Below are positions 1 to 11,640 of a stretch of DNA of 64,000 nucleotides, one piece after another. Numbering within the stretch: position 1 is the stretch's first letter; each line of letters begins with the position of its first letter. Origin of the DNA: Epiperipatus broadwayi (lineage: Eukaryota > Onychophora > Udeonychophora > Euonychophora > Peripatidae). The DNA lies in NCBI GenBank assembly GCA_028023455.1, contig JAQFVV010012396.1:6240085-6304084 (forward strand), written 5' to 3'. A program made the translations under genes and the position numbers. The notes under the pieces were generated by a model that saw nothing but the letters and a program-made list of their open reading frames with translations, made no database searches and was not told the DNA's origin.

Positions 1-155
1 AATAAGAAAGACTTCAATTTTATCTTCATGGAAAAAATGTATTTCTAACAAAATAAAATGGTTCTCCATTATATCTATAGTTTTATTACAAATTTAGATA
101 AAACATACATTCAAATAATATATTAAATTTATTAAGCGCAAGCAGTTGATGTAGT

Positions 156-227
156 AATAATGTGAAAGGCTAAAACCTGCGGCAGAAGTGCATCTGCCTG
201 CCAAAGGTTTTAGCCTTTCATATTATT
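156..227. repeat. Near-perfect 72-nt hairpin (pre-miRNA-like or MITE remnant)
   Basis: Arms 156-178 and 205-227 are inverted copies over 23 bp, with a single mismatch that becomes a G-U pair in RNA. Inside them GGCAGA (181-186) pairs with TCTGCC (193-198) around a 6-nt loop, with an asymmetric internal loop between the two helices. The size and shape fit an animal pre-miRNA, but many foldback repeats in this window also make clean hairpins, so a short transposon remnant is as likely. It lies upstream of the VPS9-type exon and could be intronic to that gene. Confidence 0.6.
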
Positions 228-309
228 CAAATAATGAAATTATTCATCAAATTATTAAAAATTAATTTTCAATTAATAAAAAAATATTAAGAATTTTTTT
301 TTCCAAAAG

Positions 310-554
310 CAGTTTCAATTTCACAACATAGAAATTTACATTTATCTACTCTACTAAAATTATTTCAAGAAATAGAATCTCTATACAAATACAAAATACT
401 TATAGACAAACAAACTTTTGGAATGAAATTAACTAATAATAATAAACAAATTAAGGAATTACATCTTAATCATTTAGCTAATAATATATCAAATGTCTCA
501 CCTAGTGATGGTTGGAGTAAACATCAAACTTTTTATTTGATCGATTTACATTAA
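310..554 (+). CDS. Possible upstream exon or ORF remnant, unrecognised
   Basis: About 80 codons are open from an acceptor-like site (a T run, then CCAAAAG near 300-309) to TAA at 552-554. The translation is rich in Lys, Asn and Leu and begins near VSISQHRNLHL. Its composition resembles the large exon downstream. A possible donor, GTAAAC, follows the GGTTGGA near 515, but it would leave one base over, whereas the exon at 1834 needs two. It is therefore not a direct partner of that exon. It may be an exon joined through an unseen intermediate, an alternative terminal exon, or chance. An open run of 80 codons is unusual in DNA this AT-rich. Confidence 0.25.
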
Positions 555-1833
555 TTCTTTATTATATTTTTAAAATTTTTGAATTATTCATTAATAATTC
601 TTAAAAGTATTATTTTAACTTTACAAAGACAAACAAAAAAAAATAGTAAACTAAATTATATCTAAGAACAATCATGTTTCCTTCATTGAATAGTTAGTCA
701 TATTGTTTTAAGAAAATTGAATTTAAAACATCCAAATTATTTTAGACTGTAAAGTTTAAATTAATTTTTTTTTAGATATCTTAAAACCAACAAAATTTTA
801 TTTATAATATATGATAAAAAGAATTCTCCTGCGATAGAAATAAAAACAATCTTTTTAGCCAATTACAACTTTACAGCCATGCATTATTGGCTATATTTTC
901 AAAGAGAATCTATTTCTATGGCATTAATCCCCTAAATGAATAAATATTAGAGGAATATTTTGTGAAAAAAGAAATATGTAAAAAAATATTGGAAATATAC
1001 ATTTTATCTTCAAAAGTAAAACAAAGGAAAAGAACATTCACATCAATCAGAAGCACTTTCATGTGTTGAAAACAAAAATCATCAATCACTGATGTGAAAG
1101 GCAGGAATTCAAATCCTTTGAAATAACTTTAATTGAAAATTCTGCCATCTCTTGATTTGTTTTGTAACTAAAACCTGAACATTCTTCAAAGTTCACAATT
1201 TTACCATTCTACTGAGACTGAGCTTATGAAAACAGAAGCAATTAACATTGACAAACAGCACATAGATTATATGGCTACTGAATGGGAAAATCGTGCAGAT
1301 GAATTTATGATCTATCCAAAGAAAAATGCTACTCATGAATATTAAGGATTTCACTCTCATTTGAAAAATCTTTCATTTCATTTCATGTATAAAGTGTTCA
1401 ATTTTATATAGTAACATCTATGAAAAAGAATTGTAACAAAAATCAGAATTTTTTAAAAAATCAATAATTTGGGGTTTTTAAAACTCCATTTTCTTTCTGT
1501 TAATAAATGCAAAGGCAAAAGGGGGAATAGCATCAAATCAATTGACACGATAAAAATATATTTTAAAACAATGAACTTTCTTAACTGAAATTAAAAATAA
1601 CTAAGAGAATATTTTTTAAAATAAACAAATATGCTTTTTTTTTCAATCTTGCAAAAATCTCAATCAGAGATTCTTTTAAACCTTTTACACCATTTTTTAA
1701 GACTATACATATGTATACATAACATGTTACAATATATATATATGTGTATGTGTGTGTGAAAAAGAGAGTACAATGTGCAGACATATATAATAACATTTTT
1801 TTTTTAATATGTGAATTCTTTTTTTTTCCCTAG
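555..1833. other. AT-rich noncoding stretch, probably intronic
   Basis: No convincing gene is seen. An open stretch of about 57 codons ends at a TAA near 1345 (it contains MATEWENRADEF), but it has no clear splice sites. An (AT)n/(GT)n microsatellite lies at about 1731-1758. The stretch ends in the acceptor of the VPS9-type exon. Confidence 0.5.
1731..1758. repeat. Compound AT/GT microsatellite
   Basis: A short run of AT dinucleotides passes directly into GT dinucleotides. Confidence 0.8.
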
Positions 1834-3853
1834 ATTCCTGAAAAAAAAAAAACAGTCCCAAACTGTTCAAATGTATATTTTCATTAAAAATAAAAACTAT
1901 ATAAAAGTGCTGCAAAAAATAACTCCTTCACAAATTGAAAAATTATTTCCTGAAGAGTTCTCTTCAACATATCTAACTAAAAATTTCTTATGGCATAAAA
2001 TTATACTGCTGGATTTTATAATTCTTAAATTTGATACCAAAACAGTAACATGGAAAGAGCAGAATTTCTTTTTGGGAAAGGTAAATAAATACAATTGTGA
2101 ACTAAATGAAGACAACAATCTAGGTTGTGATATTAAATATTTTTTTACTTCTGTGACAAGAATAATGACCAAGCAAGCTCAAGGCAAAATAGAAGAAGAA
2201 ACTTTGCATCAAAAAATGATAGAACTTATATATACATCTATTTTACCATTTATGGTATTCAATCATGAAAGCTTACCAACTGTGGAAAAGGCTATTCAGC
2301 AACAAAAAATAATCAATAAAAGAATCCAAAAATCTATTGAATATTCTAGCTTTCGTCTAGAGGAAGCTTCTAATCTAGAAAAAAAAATATTAAAAGAAAT
2401 ACTTTTAAATGTTGCAGAAGAAAAATTCTTTTATTTTGGATACACCAAAGAAGTTTTAAGGATGTTAGAGACTGAAGCTATTAAATTATTGGAGACATTT
2501 GAAAATGATGATAGAAATGAAACACTGAAATATCAAAATGCTAAAATGAAAATTTCTGATCTCTTAGATGAATCTAAAAAATCAATATTCTACACAGACA
2601 ATTTAAATAATAAAATGGAAGAAGAAATAGGTGAATATAAACAAATAATTAATACTAGACAAACAATTAAAAAGAATTTATTAGCCGATGGGCTCAGACA
2701 TGCATTCAATAGTCGTATTCTAGATGCTTTAAACAATATTCATGAGGAAATTATAAATTTGCATTCAAAAAAGGAAATTCATCCAATCAATGTTTTAAAT
2801 ATAAAATCAGATTTAAATGACATGCAAAAATTGGTACAGGATGTCCAAAACATCCTTGCTGAAAATAAAATATTAGCAAAAAAACACCAATTGTTGCATT
2901 TTGATGTCTATAAACTTTGTAATAGTATTAAAAGCCAGTGTGTTTCTTGTAAGCCATGGGAAATCTTACAACAAACATTGCAATTAGAAATAATTCCAGA
3001 AACTCCCCAGCAAGATATGACAATAAATTTTATTGAAGATTTAATAATTAATGACACAAATGAAAAGAAAATCTTGAAACAGACTTTAGAAGATAATAAA
3101 GACAATAAAATTACAACTGCTAATAAAGCCGATAAAATTCAAGATAGACGAATACCAAGATCAAAAAAATTTTCAGTTACACAGGGGAATTATGTTTTTG
3201 CAGTTACTAAATACATAAAATATTTCCGCACTTATATTCATCAAAAATTTGATGAAATATGTAAAGAAATTAAACCATTGCTTAAATTACAAGACGAGAA
3301 TTTTAATCTATGGGAATTATATGAACATATTTTTTCTAAGGATATAATAAAGTCAATTATTGACATGTTCAGCACAATGTATCTTGAAGCTACATGGAAA
3401 ATTGAAAGTCAAATACATTGGATTTCTCTTAAAAATCTTAACCTAAATGAATCTTTGAAAGAATATTACAAAAAAGAGGATTCTCGTGAAATTTATTGTC
3501 AAGCTTTTGCAGATAAATTTACTCCTGCTATTGATAAATTGCAGAAAACTCTTATTCAAGACTCTATGATAGACATGTGCCAAATGTTAGTGGAATGTCT
3601 TAATACAGTTGTAGAAATAAAAACACCAGAAATACTTTCAGCAGATGAACTTGTTAATATTATCATACTGCTACTTTTTCATTGTTCGACAAATGTGGTA
3701 GCTAAATTATATATTATTTTAAACCTTTTAATCAACTTAATACCAGATTTTTTACAGTCAGGTATATATGGATATACATTAATTACATTTTCTGTTGCGT
3801 ATCAATTTCTTTTTTCAGAAATTGAAAAAAAATGTCAACCAATTGATTCATAA
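1834..3853 (+). CDS. Large 3'-terminal exon: coiled-coil protein with probable C-terminal VPS9 domain
   Basis: The reading frame is open for about 2 kb. It is best read as a terminal exon, not a complete gene: a classic acceptor (T run, then CCCTAG) ends at 1833, the frame upstream of it has no ATG, and the first in-frame ATG is at 1871. The exon starts with the third base of a split codon. Counting residues from codon 1811, about 160-400 are charged and helical with heptad-like spacing, so probably coiled coil. Residues 609-670 (start LSADELVNIIILL, then a GYT motif near 654) match the end of VPS9 domains, which activate Rab5/Rab21-type GTPases on endosomes. The Asp of the SADE motif and the Tyr of GYT are present; the Pro usually seen after SADxL is Asn. 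VPS9 membership is an inference from memory of the family. RABGEF1, RIN, ALS2 or VPS9D1 relationships cannot be separated. No ankyrin repeats are seen here, and upstream exons are missing or only hinted at (310-554). Confidence 0.8.
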
Positions 3854-4047
3854 AACACATTACATCAATAATGTACTTTATAAAGAGTCCTGACAAATGA
3901 ATATGTTAATTAAATATATAGGTATCTTTAAAATTATTTATTTACAGAGCGAAGATCAATTAGTTGTATGATCATATAGATTTCAAATGTGAATACAATA
4001 TGTTAAGAAAATACATAGGAGCACAAAAAAAAAATCTGTGTACAAAT

Positions 4048-4053
4048 AATAAA
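4048..4053 (+). promoter_or_regulatory. Possible poly(A) signal AATAAA for the VPS9-type gene
   Basis: An AATAAA hexamer lies about 195 bp after the stop codon, a normal 3' UTR distance. The motif arises often by chance in DNA this AT-rich. Confidence 0.35.
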
Positions 4054-6144
4054 AACCACAACCTTAATAATTGTTTAAAAAATAAATTAGATCTTTTTCA
4101 TAGTATAAACATAAGAACACAATGAATTTTCAATCCACCATGCATGTATAATTTTTTTCTATCATCTGCTTTCTTTGGTCTCAAAATCAACACTACAAAT
4201 ATAAAACGTATTTCTTTTTTTACAAATCCATTACTTTTACCGCTTATCATTATCAAATCATAGTCCCAATATATTTTTTTTTGCCCCATAATCAGTTTTT
4301 TTTTTAATAAAAAGTGAAACATTTTTATTATTTTATTTAAAAAAATTTTTTTTCAATTACGTTTCTTTTTTTAATTCTTACAATTCAAGCATATTTTTTC
4401 TTTTACTTTTTGATAATAAAAAAATTTAAATATCTATAAAATGATTAATTTTGTTTTTAATCTTGTCTCATTTTACAAATTTGTCCTTTTGACTGGCTGC
4501 TTTTTAAATAATCTTATTTTTAATGTTTTATATTTTCAATGATCAAATGAAGTACAAAATTTGTTCTCAGCAAATGAATGTTATTTTTTTTATAATATTA
4601 AAATCATAAATTATTTTTATAATAAATTAATCTGAATGACTCGACTTATCCAGCAACATTCATCAATAAACTAATACAAATCAAAGACAGAGATAAAACT
4701 ATTATTAGACCAGATTTATATGCTGCAATTTGGTTACTGTTAAAAGAACAATCAAGACTATGAAAAATTCAAAACAAAGACAATTGAAAACACTGAAGTT
4801 GCAGCATTATTTATAAACTATAGAACAAGGAACAAGTTAAAAATTGCCATAAGAAAAAACTTATGTTTAAAGAAAAGTAAACCAAAACTGTAAATTTTAC
4901 TAAATCAAATTGTAAATACAATGTAATAGAAACTATGTAAACCAAAGAAAGTAATAAAGTACCTTTTGAAACATAAGATTATTAGAATTTTATCTAATTA
5001 TTATAATAAAAGAAAACCTTGATTTCTTAAAATGTATGTAATTAATGATCTTAAAATTATACATATACGTGTAGATATACATTTCACAAATAATAAAATG
5101 TTTTGAATTGTAATATCTGAATTATAAATTGTATTTTATATGTACAATATTTCAATAAATATTTTTAATAATTTTGAATCTCATTTTTACATATTTATTG
5201 TTTTTTCTTTCTAATCCCTTGAAAAATTATGAGTCAAGAGTTCACTATATATTAAATATAAAACTAAATTACCACGATTGGGTTATACAGCTTCAGAAGA
5301 TTAGGAAAGCTTTCATGGTAATAGAAATGGAAACTTTTCAATTACAAGAATAAATACTTTCCCACTATTAATATAAAGGATGAATGATAATGTGAACAAA
5401 TAAACTATTCAAAGACTCATAAGTGTATATTTTTAAATATAGGTAATAAGCCTTGTGAATATATTGTTACTACAAAAATGTCTGCATTTTAAGAGACTAG
5501 TGCACAAGTATGTTTCAGTCTTCATAAATGTTTAATTCATTATTATATTTTAAATTTCTCTAATGTTGATTCATTATTTTAGTTCCAAACAATCTGTTAT
5601 CCAAATCTTATTGCAAAAGCCTTAGTTTCTATAAATGATAACATTTTTCTTGTCCACAAAAATATTTTGAATATGCTTTTGTTTAACTTAATCTATTTTT
5701 AGATTTATCTATAAAAAAATTTTTTTACTCAGTTTTCACTCATTTATCAATTTTTGATTTAATTGAAACTTTGAAGAAATATATTTCGCCAATGGCAATA
5801 CATTTTTTAAAACCTGCAAACAATTTTAATAAAAAATTAGCAAAAAATTTAAATTATTATGTATAACATTAGTGTAGTGATAACTAAACAGCACTGAAAA
5901 TGTAAGCAATTTAATTCAACATTTTCAAAATATTTAAATAAATTTACTTCATCATTACATTTGATTTGTGCATCTTCATTAAATTAACTCAATTTTTTTC
6001 AGTACGACTACTATATGTCATGAGAATGAAAATGAAAAAAAACAAAAAACTCAGGAAACTGGAACTACAGCAAAAACAATATAGAAAACTAAAAAGTAGA
6101 AAATAAATAAAATTTAAGTAAACATTTTTATTCACATAAATGCA
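4054..6144. other. AT-rich intergenic DNA
   Basis: No supported gene. A run of about 42 codons on + ending at TGA 4761-4763 (containing IKDRDKTIIRPDLYAAIW) looks more protein-like than its surroundings, but no splice context or family was recognised. The rest is low-complexity A/T runs. Confidence 0.5.
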
Positions 6145-6145
6145 T

Positions 6146-6339
6146 TAAAAAGTAAAAAAATCAAATTTTCTTTAGCTTTCATAGTATACTTGACATTACC
6201 CCACTAAAAATAAAAGTGTGCAGGCATTCGTGTTAAAAACCGTCCAAGAATATTTCTGAACATAAATGTCCCATACTTTTATTTTTAGTTGCATAACATC
6301 AAGAATACTGTGAAAGCTGGAGAAAATTTATTTTTTAGT
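6146..6339. mobile_element. Short foldback element (MITE-like)
   Basis: Arms 6146-6221 and 6271-6339 are imperfect inverted copies. The best-conserved parts are AGCTTTCA...GTAT and ACTAAAAATAAAAGT. They enclose a loop of about 50 bp and there is no coding potential. The element could form a long hairpin. No target duplication was identified. Confidence 0.6.
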
Positions 6340-6518
6340 GTATATTTATAAATATTAATAATTTACTAAAAATTCAAGTTTTTTAATTTTTTATTTAATT
6401 AAATTGATGTGAAAATGATCTAAACTATCCAGAGATCAGTAACCTAGGGCACGTGTGCTATGCTTGACACATGGAACAATTATCAATGGTACTCTGAATT
6501 GAAATAGTAAAAAATTAT

Positions 6519-6853
6519 ATTCTTAGATATGTAAATGTTCAGACATTTATAAAAAAAAAAAAAGGGAAACGTGTGTTGTTTTAAAATTATGCTAAGCATA
6601 CTTTCGATATGTTGTGTATTAGAATCATAGCTCTTTTACATTTCTATTAATTGTGTTAATTATGTATATTTTCTAAACTCATTTTAATTTATTGCATAGT
6701 TATGTAAATTTTTATTTGAAATCTTAGAGAGCTAATTTCTTCGAGATAGGGGTGCTGGTGTCTTTTCTATGCTCAACATAAATAAAGCTAATTTTTAAAA
6801 CGTACATCTACCTTTTCTTTATAAATGTCTGAACATTTACATGTTTAAGATTA
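6519..6853. mobile_element. 335-bp element with about 35-bp terminal inverted repeats
   Basis: ATGTAAATGTTCAGACATTT near 6530 recurs inverted near 6825-6842. The arms are about 6519-6553 and 6818-6853. The interior is AT-rich with no ORF. This is typical of a non-autonomous DNA transposon. The family was not recognised. Confidence 0.6.
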
Positions 6854-6857
6854 CAAT

Positions 6858-9290
6858 TGCAAAGAAAACAGATAATATATTGTAATGAATTACATAAAAA
6901 ATATTTTAATTACAACATGTGTTTGCACCATCATGTACTGTTTTGCATATGCAACTCACATGTAAATGAAAAACCATGATTCAGTTTGATTTACTAATTA
7001 TTTTGTATGATAAACTTACACTTGATCTTTGCTAATTTCAATAAAAATGAGAACTAAGTGGAATGAAATTCTTTTTCCTTCCAGGAAGAATTAATTTTGC
7101 CTGGATTTTTTTTCTGACAGTCATTTGACCTTTGATACTTTTGTATGCAACTGCGTGTTTAGAGTGAATTTATATTCAGGCAGAATATTATATTAATTAA
7201 TTCATTTGAAAAACTATTCATAATTATACATAAAAAATAATACAAATTGAATTATGCTTTTTATTGAAATCATTTATGAATGCTGAAATCACACAATTCA
7301 ATTTCTGACCTTCAAAATTAGATAAAGAAAAAAAAAGAATTCAAGGAAAATAATATAATATCAGCACAAGAAAAATGTTGTAAAAGTCAAAATCATTGAT
7401 TGCCATAATATAATGTGAAATCTTTATAAATACAAGAAAACAATAAAAAATGAAATAAAATAAAATATTTGATTGCAAAAATAAACTTCCGAAATATCAT
7501 TAAATATAATTAATAAACTTGTTTTTTGTCTAGTAATTATATCATCGGCATGGCAGATCCAAAACATTTCCATACAAAAGGTTCTAAATTTATGTTTAGT
7601 GGTCAATTCTGTGACATTTTGCATGCATCAACTTTTCCTTTTGAAAGCACCTTCAGAATTAATCATAAATAAATTAAAAAATAATTATAAGGGATTATTT
7701 TAAGAAAGGTATTTAAGAAACAAATGTAATAAAAAGTTAAGATTGTTTGTTAGAAGAGTTTTAAGGTAAGAGGTATTTATATTTTTTAGTTGTTCCTTGA
7801 TAAAGATGATAAAATAATATAATCGAATCATTGGAATATATTATTGTATGTTATAATAGTTCATATTATAATAAATCAAGACTTATAATAATCATAGCAG
7901 GAAAATATAAAAAAAATGAAAAAATCTTTAGTATATCATAAAAAATATACATACAGAATGAGACGAATAAAAAAATTTGCTTTATTATTTATTTATTTTT
8001 TTGCATGTTATATAAGCTGGGAATTGTTTGAATTAGTTTGGATTTACATAAGTCAGGTTTAAACAAGTAAACACCTACCTGTAAATAAATGGAAGAAATC
8101 ACAAATTCCAAAAACTTGATTATTTTTGACCTAAATTAAAAAAGCTGAGTAAGGATAGTCACTGAAAGAAGCAAATCATTATTTTATAGTGAAGTGACAA
8201 CCTATATAAATAAAGACTCCCAAAGGCCAGAACTAAAATCTGAATAAAACATAAAAATGTTTTAAAATTAACAATGATGTTGACCCAAATAAATATTCAT
8301 GATAGAGCAAGATTTTATTTTTTAACTTATATAAACTGTACAAAAAAGTCAGTGGTCAAAATCCAAAAACTGCTGGTCTTTATTAATGCTATTTGACCAG
8401 TATTTTCACCAATTATTACAGCATCTTGTATTTAAGAATGAAAATAAATTACAAATCTCTCTATTATTCTCATTTTTAGGTTTTGATAAATTGTGCTTTA
8501 TCTGAGATTGATATTATATATTATTCATCTTCTAATTCAAAACTTAATCTCCACCCAATTATTTATATAAGAATACTTATTTATATTAATGGAATGTTTA
8601 ATTACGACTTATTAACTATACATATTATTAATTTTATCTCTGTTTGAATGACTCCCACTGAATAATGTCTAATAGATCACAATTGATAAATATGGGACAA
8701 ATAGTTTTGTTGAGTCTTGTGCAACAAATGTTATCAAAAGTGATTATATACTTATTATCTGAGAAGAAACACAGAAATGCAATCTGACAAAGTAAGATAT
8801 TGGCTAAATTGATATGGTTAAGTTCACCTTGATTCCAGATTCAATGAGAAAAATACAAGAATCTTGATTAATTCTTGTAAAGATGTCATGGAAGTAAGAC
8901 AATTTTATATAATTTGATATTTAATGCAATATTATTGTTAGACTGGATAAAAAAATTGACTTCAGTAAATTAAGCATAAAGTCAACTCTATGACAAATTA
9001 GAAACTGAAATTAGCATAAAAGTCAACACAGTGACTTACAAATTAGAGACTATTAGTTTATGTCAAAGAAAAATCAGTAAAAATTATTTGATGATTTTCT
9101 TCATTCCACAGGTTGATTATATTGAAATTATCCAATACACATCAGAAATCTATGATAATCTTGATGCAGGGAATGTAAAACAACAGACATTATTATGGCA
9201 ACATGCAAGAAAAATGAAAAGATAAATAAATATCAAAAATAAATTTACTACAACAGCAACGTTTTTGGCTGAATTAATTATATACAAGTT
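6858..9290. other. AT-rich intergenic DNA with one doubtful exon-like stretch
   Basis: Nothing recognisable over most of it. At 9112-9225 an acceptor-like site (TTCATTCCACAG) is followed by an open 37-codon run on + ending in TAA (DYIEIIQYTSEIYDN...). It could be a fragment of a LINE reverse transcriptase or chance. Confidence 0.4.
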
Positions 9291-9895
9291 TGCTATGTAC
9301 AGCCACTCGGCTTAACAATCAGGTAAATAGACAAGCAGAAAACAAAATGATTAGACAAATAGTTTAATAGAATTATTAGTCGGATAATTAATATTACATA
9401 TATAGTTTATAAGACAGTTATTTTTAACTTATGATCGCTGGCCATGAAGGCATATGAAAAACAATATAGATAGTGTGGCTTTTAAAGTTCCTAGGTCCAC
9501 TTTTTAACCTTCAGTGGTGGAGTTCACTGGGTTTATTCCGTTGCTAAGTTTAAACATTCTTGACTTTCATGTGCAGTCAATAAGTTCCCTGCTGCAAGTG
9601 CTGCATAGTTATTTTTTGTTCCTTCTTTATTCTTGTTAAGGAATGTTGCAGAAACCAATTATTGGCTATTGTCTACTTTTAGAAATCAGCACTTTTAATC
9701 TAGCTGCATTAATTAGTTTCTAATCTGGAGCGCTTACCTTTAATACAATTGATCAGTAGTGTACCAAAATTTAATTACAAAATTCCTTTCTTATTGTCTA
9801 TTTCATTTAATAAAACTTATTTTAATAAAACTTATTAATTATTATATATGTATAACTTATTTTAATAAAACTTATTATTATATACGTATATAGCA
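9291..9895 (-). repeat. LTR (3' LTR relative to the coding strand)
   Basis: Starts TGCTATGTAC and ends TATATAGCA, so it has TG...CA termini with the short inverted TGCTAT typical of LTRs. It matches 12748-13365 almost base for base apart from a few substitutions and small indels. Confidence 0.9.
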
Positions 9896-9993
9896 CCTCC
9901 ACCACTTCAGAAATTTTTGTTTCTGAAGTCTTACATAGTCTTTTAAGTAAATGGGTTCTTTTTTTGTTCTTAAAGATTTTCGCGGAGATGTTT

Positions 9994-10095
9994 TCTCTTC
10001 TACTGGCGTTTTGTTGGCTTCTTCAATCTCTTGATCATTGGATTTCTCTTCTACTGGCATTTTGTTTGCTCCTTCAGTTTCTTGATCATTGGATT
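9994..10095 (-). repeat. Two 51-bp in-frame repeats in the pol tail
   Basis: Copies 9994-10044 and 10045-10095 differ at a handful of bases and each encodes 17 residues of an acidic SNDQE/PVEEK unit. The length is a multiple of three, so the repeat keeps the frame. Confidence 0.85.
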
Positions 10096-10219
10096 TCTCT
10101 TCACTTTTGGGAATGTGCGGTGCTGAAATACTTCCGGTTTGCACTAATTCTTCTCGACGTTTCACATGATTTATATGCTTACACATTGTTTTTGTTTTGA
10201 CAAAATGTCTTTTATGAAG

Positions 10220-10347
10220 GCCTTCACCCAGTGTTTCCTGATAAACGTCTCTAACCCAGACTTTTTCTCCCTTGGAGTAAGTAGCCTTCACCCAGTGTTT
10301 CCTGATAAATGTCTCTAACCCAGACTTTTTCTCCCTTGGAGTAAGTA
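10220..10347 (-). repeat. 64-bp tandem duplication at the integrase deletion junction
   Basis: Copies 10220-10283 and 10284-10347 are identical except for one base. Both encode SKGEKVWVRD(V/I)YQETLGEG but in different frames, because 64 is not a multiple of three. Confidence 0.95.
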
Positions 10348-11100
10348 GTATATCCAGTGTTGCTTTCGTAGTGTGTAGAGTTTTGTTCAAGGCTACTGTT
10401 GTAATGTACTAATAAGCTGTTTGATGTTAATAATTCTTTTGTGTCACAAAAGGCTTTTTCTTGGGGCTGATCCCAAAGCCATTTTTGGCTCTTTTTTAAT
10501 AAATTGTATAACGGTTTTGCTATGTGAGCCTTTCCCTTAAGAAAAACTTCAAAATAATTAAGAAGTTCAAGGAAAGCTGAAAGTTCCTTAACATTTCTGG
10601 GTCTTCGCGCTTCCTTTACAGCTGCAATTTTTTGAGGGTTGAATCTCTTTCCCTTTTTTGAGATTATATGTCCCAGGAATTTTAATTCAGTTGCCATCCA
10701 GATACATTTGTCTGCGTTTATTTTAGCTCCAAAACTACATAACTTGTCACAAACTTTTAAAACTCATTCATGTAGTTCCTTTTCTGAATTGGCCACGACC
10801 AAAATGTCATCAACATACGGTGTTACACCATCCATTTGCTGGAACTGCATGTCCATTTTGGCCTGTAAAATATTTGGTGCAACCGTAATTCCATAAGGCA
10901 ATCTGAGGTGCGTTCAGAAACTGGTATTGGGTGAAATGCAGCCTTCAAATCAATTTTAGCATAGTGACTTGCCCTTTGCATATTTGCCAATATTTCCCTG
11001 ACATTTGGTACAGGATACTGACTTTTAGTGAGGTTTTTATTTATTGTGGTCCAATAATCTCCGCAAATGCGGGATTTTCCCATTTGGCTTAGATATTACC
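10251..11100 (-). pseudogene. pol remnant: reverse transcriptase and RNase H N-terminus
   Basis: Reading right to left, the minus strand gives the RT palm (GKSRICGDY near 11080, then KIDLKAAFH), the catalytic YVDD box at 10806-10817, and the thumb/RNase H linker (FLGHIISKKG near 10680, then NVKELSAFLELLNYF). RT copies the element RNA into DNA; RNase H degrades the RNA strand. Defects: a frameshift between the palm start and YVDD, an in-frame TGA about 45 bp after YVDD, and loss of RNase H shortly after its start (last recognisable LLVHYNSSLEQN). Several RT blocks are therefore present but never in one frame. Confidence 0.9.
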
Positions 11101-11640
11101 ACGATTGGGGTGGCCCATTCCGTTTTCTCGAGTGGCATTTATTAACTCTTGCTCCACCTTAGTTTGCAGTGCTAAAGGGATCTTTCTGGGTCTGCAAATA
11201 ATGGGGGTCGCAACAGCTTGTAGCTCTATGTTTATAGGCATCGTAATAATTTTTCCCTCATCATTTTTAAATAACTCACTATATTTATTTCTCATTTCTT
11301 GCTCAATAGCAATCTTATTTATCACACATATCTCTATTCCCAAAGCATCGAACCATTCCCTATCTTTAATAGGATTTAGACCACCCTGTACTATATATAA
11401 CGGTAGTGTTCGAACCTTACTATTTAATTCAATCTGAGCCATCACTTTCCCTAATATTTTCATACTATTTCTGCTAGCGTCTTTTGCACTTAACCTTGTT
11501 TTCATTAGTAAAGGGAATTTTTTCGATTTTGCACTACTTTCTCCCAGTCTTTGAGTGTCATCATTGACACGCATGCTCTGCTGTCAATTTCCATTTTCAC
11601 TTGAGTCTGTAATAATTTAACTGTCAGCATAAACTGATTT
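11089..11640 (-). pseudogene. Protease and protease-RT linker remnant
   Basis: The aspartic-protease active site reads MEIDSRACVS on the minus strand near 11580-11600. The expected D-S/T-G motif has Gly replaced by Arg. The frame then shifts into a 161-codon ORF (11089-11574) containing the linker up to the RT start. Protease would normally cleave the Gag-Pol polyprotein. With the altered active site and the frameshift it cannot be functional. Confidence 0.75.

Larger units (their letters stand above)
9896..10400 (-). pseudogene. pol 3' remnant: integrase C-terminal domain plus acidic repeat tail
   Basis: On the minus strand the frame carries GEKVWVRD followed by a KRH...HINHVKRREE segment. 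This looks like the SH3-like (GPY/F) C-terminal domain of gypsy integrases, which helps bind DNA. It is followed by a hydrophilic tail with a 17-residue repeat (SNDQE...PVEEK) present twice. The integrase HHCC finger and DDE core that should precede it are missing: RNase H runs almost directly into this tail. A 64-bp tandem duplication sits at the junction and throws the two halves out of frame. Confidence 0.75.

Noticed and set aside
1811-1833. Extension of the VPS9-type ORF upstream to a GTG at 1811
   Set aside because: The first codons are the pyrimidine tract and AG of a splice acceptor, and GTG is not a normal eukaryotic start.
11105-11437. ORFs on + across the gypsy element (9964-10200, 10639-10896, 11105-11437, 11698-12006)
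   Set aside because: They are antisense shadows of gag and pol on the minus strand.
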